A stretch of DNA of 64,000 nucleotides from Amphibalanus amphitrite. Lineage: Eukaryota > Arthropoda > Thecostraca > Balanomorpha > Balanidae. Position numbers and translations under genes: made by a program. The stretch covers positions 1,112,001-1,176,000 of the forward strand of contig NW_024881574.1 in assembly GCF_019059575.1 (NCBI RefSeq), read 5' to 3'. Positions 35,700-49,700 of the stretch are shown one piece after another. The notes under the pieces were generated by a model. It ran no database searches, was not told the DNA's origin, and was given only the letters and a program-made list of their open reading frames with translations. The first letter of the stretch is position 1; each line of letters starts with the position of its first letter.

Positions 35700-38600
35700 A
35701 TGCCGTCAATGGTCAGCACCATCGGTGGGACCAAGTTTGGCACGCCACAGAAGCTGACAGATACAGTGGGCCGTCTCTCTGGCCGGCTGGCCAGGGGAAA
35801 AGGCACACAAACCAAATGTGTAGACTCTGTGGCGGCCAGCTTTGCGCTCAGGTGGGTGTGGTGATATAGCTGCACTGCCAGATATCATTTCCAGACTAAG
35901 TCCAACATTTTATTATCTTATCAGCTACATGCATCATGCCTTTGGTCACTGGTTTAACTGAATCTGACATGACATAGTGGACTCGACCACAATTTTGACC
36001 TTAGAAAATTTTAGTGATGGATGTCACACCGTAAAGTAGGTATCTCAATTCCAGCGAGATCCTGACACTGGAGTGCTCAGTGCTCATTGCTTAGCCAGCT
36101 CGAAATTTCCATAATCTCTGCGTACTTTCTACTGTCTCTGCTTATTACCGAGGTCAGTGGGATTAACCGCGGAGCGTACTTGCTTACCGTGGCCTGTGAG
36201 GGTATTCCGCGGTCAGTGAGGGTTTTCCGCGGTTAGTGAAGGTTTTCCGTGATCTCTTCAGTTTTACCGTGGTATGTGCTCATCTACCGTGGTCTGTGAG
36301 GTTTACCATGGTCTGTGAGGGGTTAACGCGTTTTTTGCGCATTTATCGGGATCTATGAGGTTTTCCGCTGTCTGCGAGGCCCTATCGCGGATAGTGAGGC
36401 TTTACTGCGGTCTGTTAGGCTCTACCGGGATCTGTGAAGGTTTACTGCGGTCTGTGCGACTTAAAGGGGTTTTATGCTAATTTACCGCGGCATGTGAAGT
36501 GCTGAAGTGTGTGCTTAACACCGTATTCTGTGAGGATTTACTGCGTTTTTCCGGATTCACTGGGGTCTGCAGAGTATAACGTGGTCACTGAGGGCTTACT
36601 GCGGTCTGTGGGGTGTTATCGCGGTCACTGGGCTTATACCGGGGTATGTGACGGTTTGCCGCAATATTTGCGGATTTATCGAGATCTGTGGGGCTTGCCG
36701 TGATCTGTATAACTTACCTCGGCTCGCACTTAGGTGCTAGCCGTGATCTCCCTCGGGTTTACCGTGGTCTGCGAGTGTTCATCATGGTCTGGAAAAGTTT
36801 AGCATGGTCTGTAACGGTTTACCGCGGTATGTGGAGATTTTTCGTTATCTGGGCGAATTTACTGCGTTCTGTGAGGATTAACCTCGGTTTGTGCCTATTT
36901 GCCGCAATGTGGCACAGATCAGCCGTGAAGCTATACTGCCTAGGTTAATGATTTGTTGGAGACTCGGCGAGACAAGCCTGTAGATGATCAATCTATTTAT
37001 GTACTGTATGTGTGCAAACTACAAATGGCATGCTCTGAGCTTAGATCTTCTTTGTTGCGGACTGGTGGGGACTAATTGGGGGGGGGGGCAGGGGGTCGGT
37101 GTGGCTTTCCCCTGCTGTTGCGAGTCGTCTACTCTGCTGTATACTATTCAGTAAAGAACAGAGGAGGTGGTGGCTCTTGTACTTGGGATGTTTTTTTTTG
37201 CAATTTATCTTAAATATCAGTTGCTAAGCGAGCCATTTAAGCTTCCGCCGCATGCCCAGGTTGGTCCTCTGCGTTTACTGGTTGCTGACATGCGATGTAT
37301 TCTTTTTCAGCACGAAGCACCGTCTTCTGGCGGTGAACCCAGATGACAACGACACCCGCAGCCTGCAGGCGCTCGTACTGACCTTCGACTCAGATGGAGA
37401 GAAACTGCTCATCGGCACTGCGCAGGGCGCCATCTACAAGGTGGACTTGCTGGCCTTCAGGTGGGTCATTAGTGCTTACTATTTACTAAAGGTCTCTAGT
37501 TTTCATTAGTGTCATCTGATAGAGCGGCTTCTGTACTTAGGAACTTTTTCGGTAGCACGGGCCCTAACCACTTGGTTACTTCATCCGCGCCTGTTTCATT
37601 GGCATAAATATGATTCAAATATGTGATTCATCGCAAGGGAGGTGACACGATCCTATCGAGGCGTGTGCGGAACGGAACTTGTACCATTCAGTCGGGATTC
37701 TAGCCACTTTTTGACGCTTGGGACTTGAAACTACATACATACAGGGACGGTCTTCGGTAAATGGAAACAGCAGTCACGTGACCTGACTGACGGGTCAGGC
37801 CATGACCTACTGTCACCTGTGACCGGACCTGACCTGACCGCTCGCCAGGTTCCACCTGATGGCGTATGTGCCTGACGAGATCACGTGTCTCGTCGCGCTG
37901 CCGACTGAGCCCGAGCCTTTCGTGGTGGCCGGACAGAAGAACGGACACCTCTTCTCCGTCAACCAGGGTCAGTCTTTTATGTGTCAGCCATTACAGTCAC
38001 TCGCCGTTTTTTTTTTTTAACGATTCACTTTTCGCCATTACAAGACCGTTTTTTCTGGAAACGGACACACCCTGAATGTGTACAATTGGTTTGTCACTTA
38101 TATTTGACCGCTTGCAAGCTTATATATTTTGTGTTTTAAAGGAAAGTGTGATATTCATTCAACAGCTCTGAACCGTCGCGCTCATCCCATCCCTTTCCGC
38201 ACAGTGACGCACGAGCGGTCGGCGGACCGGCCGGCGCATGGCGGTCCCGTGCTGGGCGTGTGTGCCACCACCTCCTCTGGCACCCTGTGCAGCTACTCCA
38301 AGACGGAGGCGTTCGTCTGGCGTGGCGGACAGCTGAAGAAGATGTTCCAGCTGAGGCTGAATAGCAGCGCGCTAATTGTCAAGGTACGGTGTCATTGGGT
38401 GGGGTGGGATAGGGATGCGGCTGCAATGGTAGTGAGGCCATCGCATAAGTCAACGTCTGAATCATCCTTGGTCTGGTTTGTCAGTGTCGTGTACTTTCAC
38501 TGAGCTGCGTTTAGCTGAGTGGAACTTACTTCTTATTGTAGTTTGTATTTTAATATATTCCTGCCCGGGGCCGGGATGATTCAATAAATGTCACCGAGGT

Positions 38601-40780
38601 TTTTTTAGCGAAAACTCCGAGGGCCGTTAGGCCCGAGGTGATTTTGCTAAAAAAGCGAGGTGACATTTATTGAATTCCCGGCCTTAGGGCTGGAGTGGAA
38701 GGTGTTTCCCATACCTGCCAAAAAGCTCACAACTATAATTGATAGTGACGTCAGCAGCCGTGTGGTTCAACGTGTTTAACCACACCCCTTGAACCACACG
38801 GCTTGTAATATTAAAGCATTGCATTAAACTTTGAAAAGTGTGGTACAGTGCACGTGCCGTTTAAATGCCTGGATGTCTCGATTTAATCATGCAATATAGC
38901 AGGTGTGGGAAAAAGTGGTGATGCGCCCTTGCTTCCTTATTTCACGACTCCGTTTTTCACTTCACTCACATCTTCAATCTGGTTGCTGGCTTCATTTCTC
39001 GTTTCCTCACGTCAGACTCTGCACCTGAGCTACACTGCCTGGTACGCCCCACCATAATTGTAGATCCCTGTCATCTGGGCATCATTCTGACACTTTCGTT
39101 ACTCTACGTCACCCCTATCTCACTTAAGGAGTTACCCCCGCCTTCACACCCCTCCTTAGCTTTCCTTCGCCGTCACATCTTTCTATCGCCCCCTTACTGA
39201 TCGAACTCCCCCTACCATCAGATGATCTACCTGTCGGACTCGGCTCTGCTGGGCGCCTTCGGTGACGACTCTGTGTACGTTTGGTGTCTGGAGACCCTTC
39301 AGGTCACCCACGAGGTCCTCCAGCTCAGTCGACATCGAGCCGGACTCACCGACGTCGCTGCAGCTGAGTGAGTGTCCCTAGTAGTTAGAGACGGTGCTGA
39401 AGCCAAGTGAGTGTCCCTAGTAGTTAGAGACGTTGCTGAAGCCGAGTGAGTGTCCATAGTAGTTAGAGACGTTGCTGAGAATGGGAAGAAGGGGGTGAGG
39501 CTTGTATGGTTGAGAGTTTCTGGTTAGGGGTGGTTAGGAGTATGGTTACCACTTTGGGGTATGGTTTTATTTTTATGGTCGGATAAGCTGCTGTCACGTG
39601 TGGGCATTGCTCACATAGGAGTGAGTCAGACTTGCTAGAAGGAAATGTTACGTACGCATCACACTCATTTAGTTCGTTGTCTGCAGATATGTGATTGTGG
39701 ACTCCGCGGATGTTTCTTACGATGTATTATTTCAGCTGGACGTTTTGTTTTTTGTTTTGTTGGGTTAGGCCCTTTCGGTCCAATGAGACCATTTCAGAGC
39801 CGGGAGGATGATAGGATATAGGGGGAGACATTGGTCTGGACAGGCACCCTAGTGAGTCGCCGGGGCTGAGCCCGTCCAGAGGACAGGCCACCCAGCCCCA
39901 AGGCACTCACTGCACTCGGGTACGGGGTGCGCTCCCTCGGGAGCAGCGGTGCCGCTCCAAGGGAGCAGCCCGCATGAGATAAAGTTGCCTGTCCAGCCCG
40001 GAGGGGGGTTGCGGCGTGGAGGAGAAGGATTTCAGTATCGTGAGGACAGAAGCACGGAACGGTGTCAGCTGGACGCCCGATTATTTACCATTATTCTCAT
40101 TGATCACGCTGATTGTGACACGTATCGATTGGAACGTGCGTAACACATGGCAGCGACTTGTTACATAACTCAACAGGGAAAGTAACCCGACCTATCCTTT
40201 AGACACAAACACTGACGCATACCTCATTCCCCCAGAAGTACTGACAGTCCCCGTGTCTTTCCCCCAGGGACAGTGACGTGTTTTACGCGGCCGGCAAGTC
40301 GAGCCAAGTGTTCGAGTTTAGCCTCGCCGAGGACCGCGTCACCAGGATATTCTCTCTGCCGGATGGCAGTGGCGCCGTGGCGCACCTCTCCGTGTTCCCC
40401 GGACCGTTCTTTGGACAGGTTAGGGAATTAATGGGGAATAATGACGTCGTAATTGAGCTCACAAGGTTCTGAAAGTCGTCGCCAGTCGAGAAACGTGATA
40501 AGTTTATGCGTATTGCGTAGAGGAATGGGCATTCCGCATTTACACATCATTACCGTTGAGTGGATAGTTGGGTATAGGACATTATTTTAGTAGATTACCA
40601 AGCAGTCAGTAGACATTTATGCTCCCTCTGTTGTCGGCTGGATAGTGGATACCATATGGCTCACACTATCTGCTCATTTTCAGATTCTGCAGGTTCTGCT
40701 GGAGAGTGGCGTGAACAAGTTCATTCACACGGAGACAGGACATGTCGTACAGAGTCTCGGCCATCCCAGGATCCGAATCG
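35700..40780 (+). CDS. TBC1D31: TBC1D31 exons 1-7: N-terminus and WD-repeat region
   Basis: Residues 1 to about 331. Beta-propeller strands are visible: LLIGTAQGAIYKVDL, FVVAGQKNGHLFSV, GDDSVYVWCLETLQ and FYAAGKSSQVFEF. These follow the small-variable-strand pattern of WD repeats and line up with the human N-terminal propeller. The first about 50 residues are low in conservation. Exon 5 ends in a tandemly repeated donor region, see repeats. Confidence 0.85.
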
Positions 40781-43700
40781 GTCAGTCAATGGGAGCTTGA
40801 AGTTCTCGTTCTCGTCACGTGGGCGTGGAGAGGGGGGGGGGGGCACTGGGGGTGGTAACTTTGGAGACGAGCATCAGCCGTGATAGTCTAGTGGTTAGGA
40901 CCTCGCGTTGTGGCCGCGATAACCCCGGTTCGAATCCGGGTCACGGCAGAAGGGAAACGTTTTGGTGGTTGTGCGAGCACTATGAAATTGGACGTTGCTG
41001 TGGCAACTTCCCAATAGCAAAAGAATAGTTATTGCCACTGGCCACGCAGTTCGTAATGGTATAGTCTCGTGAAGTTGATGCAGGGTGTGTGGACTGTGGA
41101 AAGTAAATGGCAATTTCTCAATATCTTGTCTTGATTTCATTGCTCATCCCTCTTATCCTAGCTGTGCTGGGTGGCTTGCACAAAATAGCGGAACATTTTA
41201 TTCCTGACAGGCAGAATATTGCTGATATAAAAAACATATGAAACTGAACATGGGTCATAACCATCACTATCCTTTGACAAGATCAAAATGTGGAAACTGG
41301 AAAGGTTGAGGAATGTGGAATGTTCTTTTCGTCATCGAATTCGTGCTGATTTTTTCCTAAACTTTTTATTGGTTTCACCGTTGCAATTCAGATCCTCTCA
41401 GTCGATTCGGTTTGAACACAACAATCTAACTTCATAAATTAGCAGCCAAGCAATTCAACCGTCTTATGTCTGTCGTGGTCCGCGCGGGATAGCCGCCCAA
41501 AATCTTAACTTTCAGCGATGGTGGTATAGTGGTGAGCATAGCTGCCTTCCAAGCAGTTGACCCGGGTTCGATTCCCGGCCATCGCAACGTCTTGCCTCAG
41601 CCAAGAACAAGGCACTGTCCATTTTTCATGTCTACAGATTATAAGCATGAGTTTTCCGTCGCTATAGTCACCCTTGAAAACCGTAACGGGGGACCATCAA
41701 AGCGTCCAAAACCGCAGCATCCAAAGCACGCAACATCCAAAACCGCAGCGTCCAAAGTACGCAACGTCCAAAATACGTCCAAAATCGGGTATATAGGGAG
41801 CATTCACAACGTCCAAAACCGAAACATCCAAACCCGCAACATCCAAAACGTATCATCCAAAAACGCAACATCCAAGGACGCATCATCCAAAGTACGCAAC
41901 ATCCAAAGTACGCAACATCCAAAACCGTTAGGTTAGGTTAGGCTAGGTTAGGTTAGGTTAGGTTAGGTTAGGTTTCCTTATCCCCGGTAGGCATAAATCA
42001 GTAGGTTAGGTTAGGTTAGGTTAGGTTAGGTTAGGTTAGGTTAGGTTAGGTTAGGTTAGGTTAGGTTAGGTTTCCTTATCCCCGGTAGGCAAAAATCAGT
42101 AGGTTAGGTTAGGTTAGGTTGGGTTAGGGATAGGCAAAAATCAGTAGGTTAGGTTAGGTTAGGTTAGGTTAGGTTAGGTTGGTTTTGGATGTTGCGTGCC
42201 TTGGATGTCGTGGTCTTGGACGTTGTGGTTTTGGAGGTTACGTACTTTGGATGTTGCGTCTTTGGATGTTGCGTTTTTTGGATGATACGTGTTTGGACGT
42301 TGCGGTTTTGGATGTTTCGGTTTTGGACTTTGTGAATGCCCCCTATAAACCCGATTTTGGACGTATTTTGGACGTTGCATACTTTGGACGCTGCGGTTTT
42401 GGATGTTGCGTACTTTGGACGCTGCGGCTTTGGACGCTTTGATACGGACCCACCGTAACATGTCACGTCTACGCCACTGTTTGCCTTCACACGATTCAGC
42501 AGCTATTCATGCACCAAGTCTGAATCCCTGGTGACATTTTATAATCTGAGCTCTCCCCGCCCCCAGCGTCGACTTCCAGCAGTCACACGGGCCTCTTCCT
42601 GGCCTGCCTGCTGGCCACCGGGCACATCTGCCTCCACCACAGCACCGGAGAGGTGTTCAGACGAATCGTGCTGCCCGAGGCGTTCTACGACAACAAGCCG
42701 CGCGTCCTGCTAGTGGACGACTCGACGACGCGTGTCAAGACACCGGCAGTGGCGCATCGTTCCGGCTCGGCAGCTGTGGCAGGGACCAGGAGAACGCCCA
42801 AGGTCGGTCTCAACTGGTTGTGGCGATGTGTCTGTTGGAAGGGGATTATGTGTGGTAAAAGCTCGTGTGGTATATTCTGTTTTTGTTGTTTTTTTTTTTT
42901 TTGTTGGGTTAGGCCCTTTCGGTCCAGTAAGACCATTTCAGAGCCGGGAGGATGATAGGATATAGGGGGAGACATTGGTCTGGGCAGGCACCCTAGTGAG
43001 TCGCCGGGGCTGAGCCCGTCCGAAGACAGGCCACCCAGCCCCAAGGCACTCACTGCACCCGGCTACGGGGTGCGCTCCCTCGGGAGCAGCGGTGCCGCTC
43101 CAAGGGAGCAGCCCACATGAGATAAAGTTGCCTGTCCAGCCCGGAGGGGGTTGCGGTGTGGAGGAGAAGGATTTCAGTATCCTGAGGATAGAAACATGGA
43201 GCGGTATATTCTGTAGAGCGGTGGACTTAAGACGAATGGAAGAATGGAGCTAAAATTGAGATAGTCGAGCAGTTTCCATGGGTACCGGTTTGGCCGTGGG
43301 GTTTCCTTTGGTCGCGTCCCTCTTGCTCAGCCTACTGGTAATTGTTCCCACTCTCCTCAGCGCGGCAAGACGCCACTGCTCAACACAGCCCGGCTCGGCC
43401 CGATAGTGCGCGAGCACGGCGAGTTCCCGGCTCAGTACCGCCGGCTCGTGTGGCGCCACCTGCTGGAACTACCTGGTGCGCATGCGCTGTACGTGACGGT
43501 CGCCGAGAGAGGGCAGCACCCGGCGTGGCGCAACGCTGCGCAGCGATACCCGGTCCGCGACCCGGCCGTCGCAAAGGTGCTCTCCAGGTCAGTGACACTG
43601 ACAGGGTAGATGGGAGATCGGGTCTCCGCGGGATGATCAATCCTGTTCGTCCTGGAGTCGGATGCACGTCAGTCGGCACGAACTTCATGTGTTTTTTAGT

Positions 43701-46700
43701 GTAAGTAATGTGTTTTTAGTTATGCAAGCATGAAAGTTTTTATCCTGTTTCTATTCCTGTTCCTATTATTCCTGTTCCGACAATTTTGATTTTAAGTTTC
43801 ATGATATTCGACGAACGCTTTCGATTTCCATTTCCAGGCCAGGCCTGTGAGTTTTATTGTATTTTAATTTGATTTACCATTTGTTTTGTTAGTTAATTGT
43901 GTAATGTGTATATTTAGATAGATTTTGTTAGCAGTTAGCACTGCTTCTTCCAAGTCATTGCACGACCTTTTTCATTCCATGGCAATTTTGTTTTGCGATG
44001 CACACCACCAGCTGCCACGCCGCCCCGGCCTGTGGCTCTGACGTCCGCCCCTCCCGGTCGTCTGGCCTCTCTGTGTCCTCCCAGCACGCTGTCGGCACTG
44101 GCCTGGTGGTGTCCCCTGTTCGCCGAGGTCGAGTTCCTGCCCTACTTCGTGTTCCCGTTCTGTAACGTGTTCTCGTCGGACCCGCTCACCGCCCTGGAGA
44201 TGGTCATCACCCTGCTAGGTGAGAAGCGGAGAGGGATGGGGTGTCCCGCAGCGAAACGGCTCATCTTACTGTTTGGTGGGGCAAGTAAAATGGGTTTCCT
44301 GGATTAAATGTTACGGTTGTCTCGCGTCAATTTTGTTTTATCTCAGGGTTTTCAAGCCGAGCTCCATGCCTTTTGCGTCCGTCGGTGGCTATTTTGCACT
44401 TAACCCTCGCACGACCAGGCCATTTCTCATAACACGAACGACCAGGGGGGGGGTTGTTACGACCCCCCCTGGCGTTTCGAAACGGAAGGTCGTAGAGCTT
44501 AGCGGAAAAAACCAACGGATTGCTCTCAACGAGATCTCGCGATTGGTGGTATATTTTTTGGTCCTAGGTCAACATTTGACCTACTTATGACCGGTCAAAG
44601 GTCAAATTTTCCGAAAAAATCAAACTTTTTCAACTTTCCGCGGCGATTGCGGCAAAACGGTGGGAGATATCGACTTGAAACCTTCACTATCGTGTTCCTT
44701 GATCAATTCTCTATCGTTTGGTATGTATATCGTTTCCCTAGCTCTAAAAATGGCGCGTTGGGAGCGCCGGAAGTCGGCAAGGTCACAGTCGGCGGCAGAA
44801 ATTCGAAAAATCAAAATTTAAATTTTTGAAATCTGATTGTATTTTTGGATTTGGGAGGTCCATTTGCTCCCTATAGAAGCTAATATTGCTGCATATTCCC
44901 ATTGAGGTGACAAGAATTAGCAAAATAGTGGTTCGGGCGATTTTCAAAAATAGTACCGGACGCTGTTCCTCTTGTGACGTCATAGCTCCGTGACCTGACC
45001 TGACCCGGTCAATTTTCTTGCACCACACGATAGCCAATGCTTGCCCCAACATGCATGGGAAGTTTCATCATGATCCATCAAACAATGTGGGTATCACCGG
45101 CAGAAAACCTAGGGATTCGGCGCACACGTTTGGTAACTGTCGGCCGGAGGCTGTACCTCTTATGACGTCATAACTCCGTGACCTGACATGACCCGATCAA
45201 TTTTTTTTTCGGCAAAAGATGCGCAAAGGTTGCCCCAGAGGGTATTGAAAATTTCAGCCCGCTACGACAAGCCGTTTAGCGTGCACTTCGAAAAAACCTC
45301 AGGGGGGTTGATACAACCCCCCCCCCCTAGGCGTTCTAGGGTTAAAGCTTGGTATGAAATTATTATGTTACCCGCATCACATATTTTCTCTTGGAAATGC
45401 TCATTCACATTTGAGGCCAATTACGTCAGAAAATGTGGTTTTACTACGTTTTTTTTTCGTGCTTTCGAGTCTGTTTCGCCTCTATTGGGAAGGGGCCGGC
45501 ATTGCGAGTGCAAGTCGGATTGGACATGGTATAGACCCCTGATTAGGCAGCCTATTAATTACAAGCGTCTTGTGAAACATGTCGCATTATTGCTATTCAA
45601 GTCTAATATTCGTTTGTCTCGACAAGCTTTGCAGTCTGACCTGCACTTTGTCACGGCTTTTGACTGCTGAATGTAATAAACGGGGAGTCTGCCGTGACCC
45701 GGATTCGAACCGGGGTTATCGCGGCCACAACGCGAGGTCCTAACCACTAGACTATCACGGCGATGCAGTGCAGCGTTTAATTGTAATTTCCCAGAATTCT
45801 ATAAAATAAAATAGTGCATATATTATACCAGTTTTGATAAGCTGGTTTCGCATCAAAGAGATGCCATCTCGATGAATAATTCCATCTGTTCATTTTTCTT
45901 ATTTTGCTGATATCAATCTTGCTACAATTTTGAATAGGTAGGGAAGGTAGTAAGTAGGTACTACGTTTGACTAACTTCAATTTATTTGAAGTTACATCCT
46001 GCTATTATAACTCATTTTAATGATATTGAAAACAACTAGAAGACATTGAAACAACTAGAAGACATTGAAAACAGAAAACTAAACTTGGTTGTTTTCAACC
46101 TCCCCGAGACCGGCAGCAGCGAGGGAGACATCGCAGCATTCAAAGAAATGATCAAGTCTGAGTTCAAGTTATCTGTGAAGTTACAGGAGGCGACAAGACT
46201 TGGAAAGATGAAAGACACAGGCTCCAGAATACTTAGAGTGAAACTCGAGGCACTGAGTGAAAAGAAGCTGATCTTGGCTAAAGCGAAGGATCTGCGAACA
46301 AGCCGTGAAGAAACATATACTAGTGTCTTTATCCGTCCAGATCTTACAAAATGCCAACTTGAGGCTTCAAAAAACTTGCGAGCACTGTTGCAGGAAAAGC
46401 GCCTAGCTTTCCCAGAAAAGAAATGGATGATAAAACGGAACGAAGTGGTCATGGTTCCATCACTGCAAAGCTAAACATCCAAGATGGCACGAAAACAACC
46501 GGGCCCCCAACACATTCAAGTGCGTTAAAAGTGTTTTATGCGAACATCGATAATTCTATCATGAGTAAATACGACTCTATTTTGGCACTCATTGCACTTG
46601 AGGACTACGATGTTCTTGCGTTATCAGAAATGAAGCCCAAAGTTGGATTGATACCTGAACATACTGTTATGGAAGTGCCTGGGTATGACCTTTTTACTAG

Positions 46701-49700
46701 CAAATTTTCTGCCGAAGGTACAAGGGGTACGGGAATTTACGTCAAGAAAAACTTACTGGCCAAGCAAGTGTATCCCACGGTAGGCGGCAACTTTCAAGAT
46801 TGTACCTGGATTTCAATTGGTGCCCAGGCTGGGGTCAGTATGCTCGTTGGGGTGATCTATAGAAGTGGGTCACCAAACAGAGCTATTCCTTTGGATCATG
46901 ATCTCCACAAAATGTTTGGTTGGGCGGCATCCTCAAATCATTCCCACAAAGTCATAGTTGGGGACTTCAACCACCCAGAAATATTTTGGACCCCGGACCC
47001 CGAAGTTCCAGAAGGTGTCAGCCAGAACAGCCCAGCCCGGAAGTTTATAGAATGCATACACGACACCTACCTTCTACAACATATAACGGAGCCAACAAGA
47101 TACAGGGATGGACAGCGAGCTACTCTCGACGACCTACTATTTACAAATGAGCGGGAGTTGGTTGAGCAACTCAGCATTGGTGACCCGGTTGGAGCAAGCG
47201 ACCATGTCAGCATCTCATTTGTTATGTCGTTTGCACCAAAGGCTCCAGCGAGAAAGAGTGCGGTGCTGAACTACCATAAAGCCAATTATGAAGATATGGG
47301 GGAAGCACTTAACATGGATTGGCAAGGATTGTTTGAAGGTAAATCTGTGCAGGAGATGGCAGATAAACTTGAACAAACGATCGCGGATCTGATAGAAGAG
47401 CATGTGCCCAAGGTTGATCCTAACAAAAAATCGAAAAGGGGATATCCCCTCTGGATGAATCGAAATGCTCTGAGGATGGTGAAGAAGAAACAGCACGCCT
47501 GGATTCGTTTTTTGAACACTAAAGATGTTTCTGATTACCAGAGCTATGTTAAGGCAAGAAATGAAGCTACTCACGCGACAAGGAAAGCAAGGCGAGAATT
47601 TGAGTCGAAACTGGCTAAAGAAGTAAAAGGTAACCATAAAGTGTTTTGGAACTACGTCAACCGCCGTAGGAAGTCGAGATGCGGTGTATCTGACTTACGC
47701 AGTGCTAATGGAGAACTCACGAGTAATGACAAGCACAAAGCTGACATATTGAACCAGCAATACGCGAGCGTGTTTACAAAGGAGGACGTATCATCAATTC
47801 CAACAATAGCATCGAAGCCCTTGGAGTCAGAGATGGAAGTTACAATAACTGTTCAGAGAGTTAATGCCATGTTGAAGACACTTAAGGTCGATAAATCACC
47901 AGGCCCGGACAAGTTACACCCTCGTGTATTACAGGAACTTGCGGACCAGCTTGCGCCACCTATCACGGCATTATTTAGAAAAAGCGTTGAAACTGGGGAA
48001 ATTCCCCTGCAGTGGAAGCTGGCGATCGTCACACCGATCTTTAAGAAGGGTGACAAAAGTGATCCTGCAAATTACCGACCAGTTTCATTGACATCAATAC
48101 TATGTAAGCTTTTGGAGAGGATAATTGGCGAAGACATCATTACTAACCTGAAGACAAATAACTTTATCGCTCATCAACAGCATGGCTTCATCACGGGAAA
48201 ATCCACGGTCACAAACCTACTGGAAGCACTTGATGTTTGGACAGAAGCGCTTAGTCACAAGTTACCTGTGGATGTTGTATTTTTAGACTATGCCAAAGCC
48301 TTCGACACTGTGCCCCATGAACGGCTTCTGGCCCAGGTCAAGGCTCTGGGAGTCGATGGCGTAACATGCCGATGGATAAGGAGCTTCCTCACTGGCAGAC
48401 AGCAGAGGGTGAAAGTAAATGGATCGCTTTCAGATTGGGGGAATGTAACGAGCGGGGTGCCACAGGGCTCAGTCCTCGGACCTCTCTTGTTCTCTATGTT
48501 TGTTTGTGACATTCCCGACCTGTTAAATTGTTTCATTTCCATGTTTGCCGACGATACGAAAGTCTATCAAGTCGTCAACGAGTCTGATGATTCAAATGGC
48601 GTACAAGAGGACATAAACTCTATACAGGATTGGGCAAGAACAATGCAGATGCTATTCCATCCACTGAAGTGCAAGGTCATGCATCTAGGATCAACTAATC
48701 CTGAAAAAGATTATACTATGACTACTATAGATGGAGACAATCACACTCTGGAAGCAGTCAGTGAAGAAAAAGACCTAGGAGTTACTATTGACAAGAAACT
48801 ATCATTCTCAAAACATGTCATGAACCAGGTTAACAAGGCCAATAGAATTCTCGGAGTCATCAAACATACCTTTGCAAACATTGACAGTGATGTCTTTCAA
48901 GCTTTGTACAAGAGCATCGTGAGACCCCATCTTGAGTATGCCGCTGTTATATGGAGCCCCAAATTTAAGAAGGATAAAGACGCACTCGAGCAGGTGCAAC
49001 GGCGGGCAACGAGACTGGTGAAGGGGCTGTCTCACCTATCATACTCAGATCGTCTCAGAAGCCTCAATTTGCCTACCCTTGAATTCCGAAGGCAAAGATC
49101 AGATATTATCGAGACATTCAAAATCTTAAAAGGCTTCGACACGGTGAACTACCAAAGAGAGTGCTCGTGTTGTCGCAACAGCATGTTCAAGAACTCTCTT
49201 AGCCGTACCACCCGAAGTCATGGTCAAAAGCTGCAGGTTCAGCATCAGTTGGGACCTAGGAAAGCCTTCTTCGCGGCACGAGTGACTCGGGCGTGGAACA
49301 AGCTGTCTAGGAACACTATTGAAGCACCAAATGTCGATGTTTTTAAGTTCAGACTTGGGAAAGAATGGAAGGACCACCCCGACAAGTTTAACTACAACTT
49401 CTCCTACTAATGCTCAAGAGTGGCTACTCATCGTATGAACAACAGTAGCTACTGTCACTAACAACAGTGGTCGTCATTTTATGGCGACAACAAGCATGGC
49501 AGCCAACTCGTCTTCATCAAGTGCATCAACTCGAGCAAATTTCAGAGCCATGTTAACGAACATATATGAGTGACGAAAATTTCTCAAGAATACTGTTAAA
49601 CGGTTTCTTGGGAGAAAAGATATATCTGAAGTGCGGTATACGTCAAGGGGATCCGGTATCAGGATACCTATTCAATTTGGCTGTTAATGTTCTAGCAAAT

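Noticed and set aside
41697-41935. CRISPR-like array of regularly repeated units
   Set aside because: The units are short, imperfect and without spacers, in a eukaryotic intron; it is a simple tandem repeat arm of the foldback.
41928-42183. A true chromosome end
   Set aside because: The TTAGG array is short, interrupted, bounded by inverted arms and lies inside an intron of a continuing gene.
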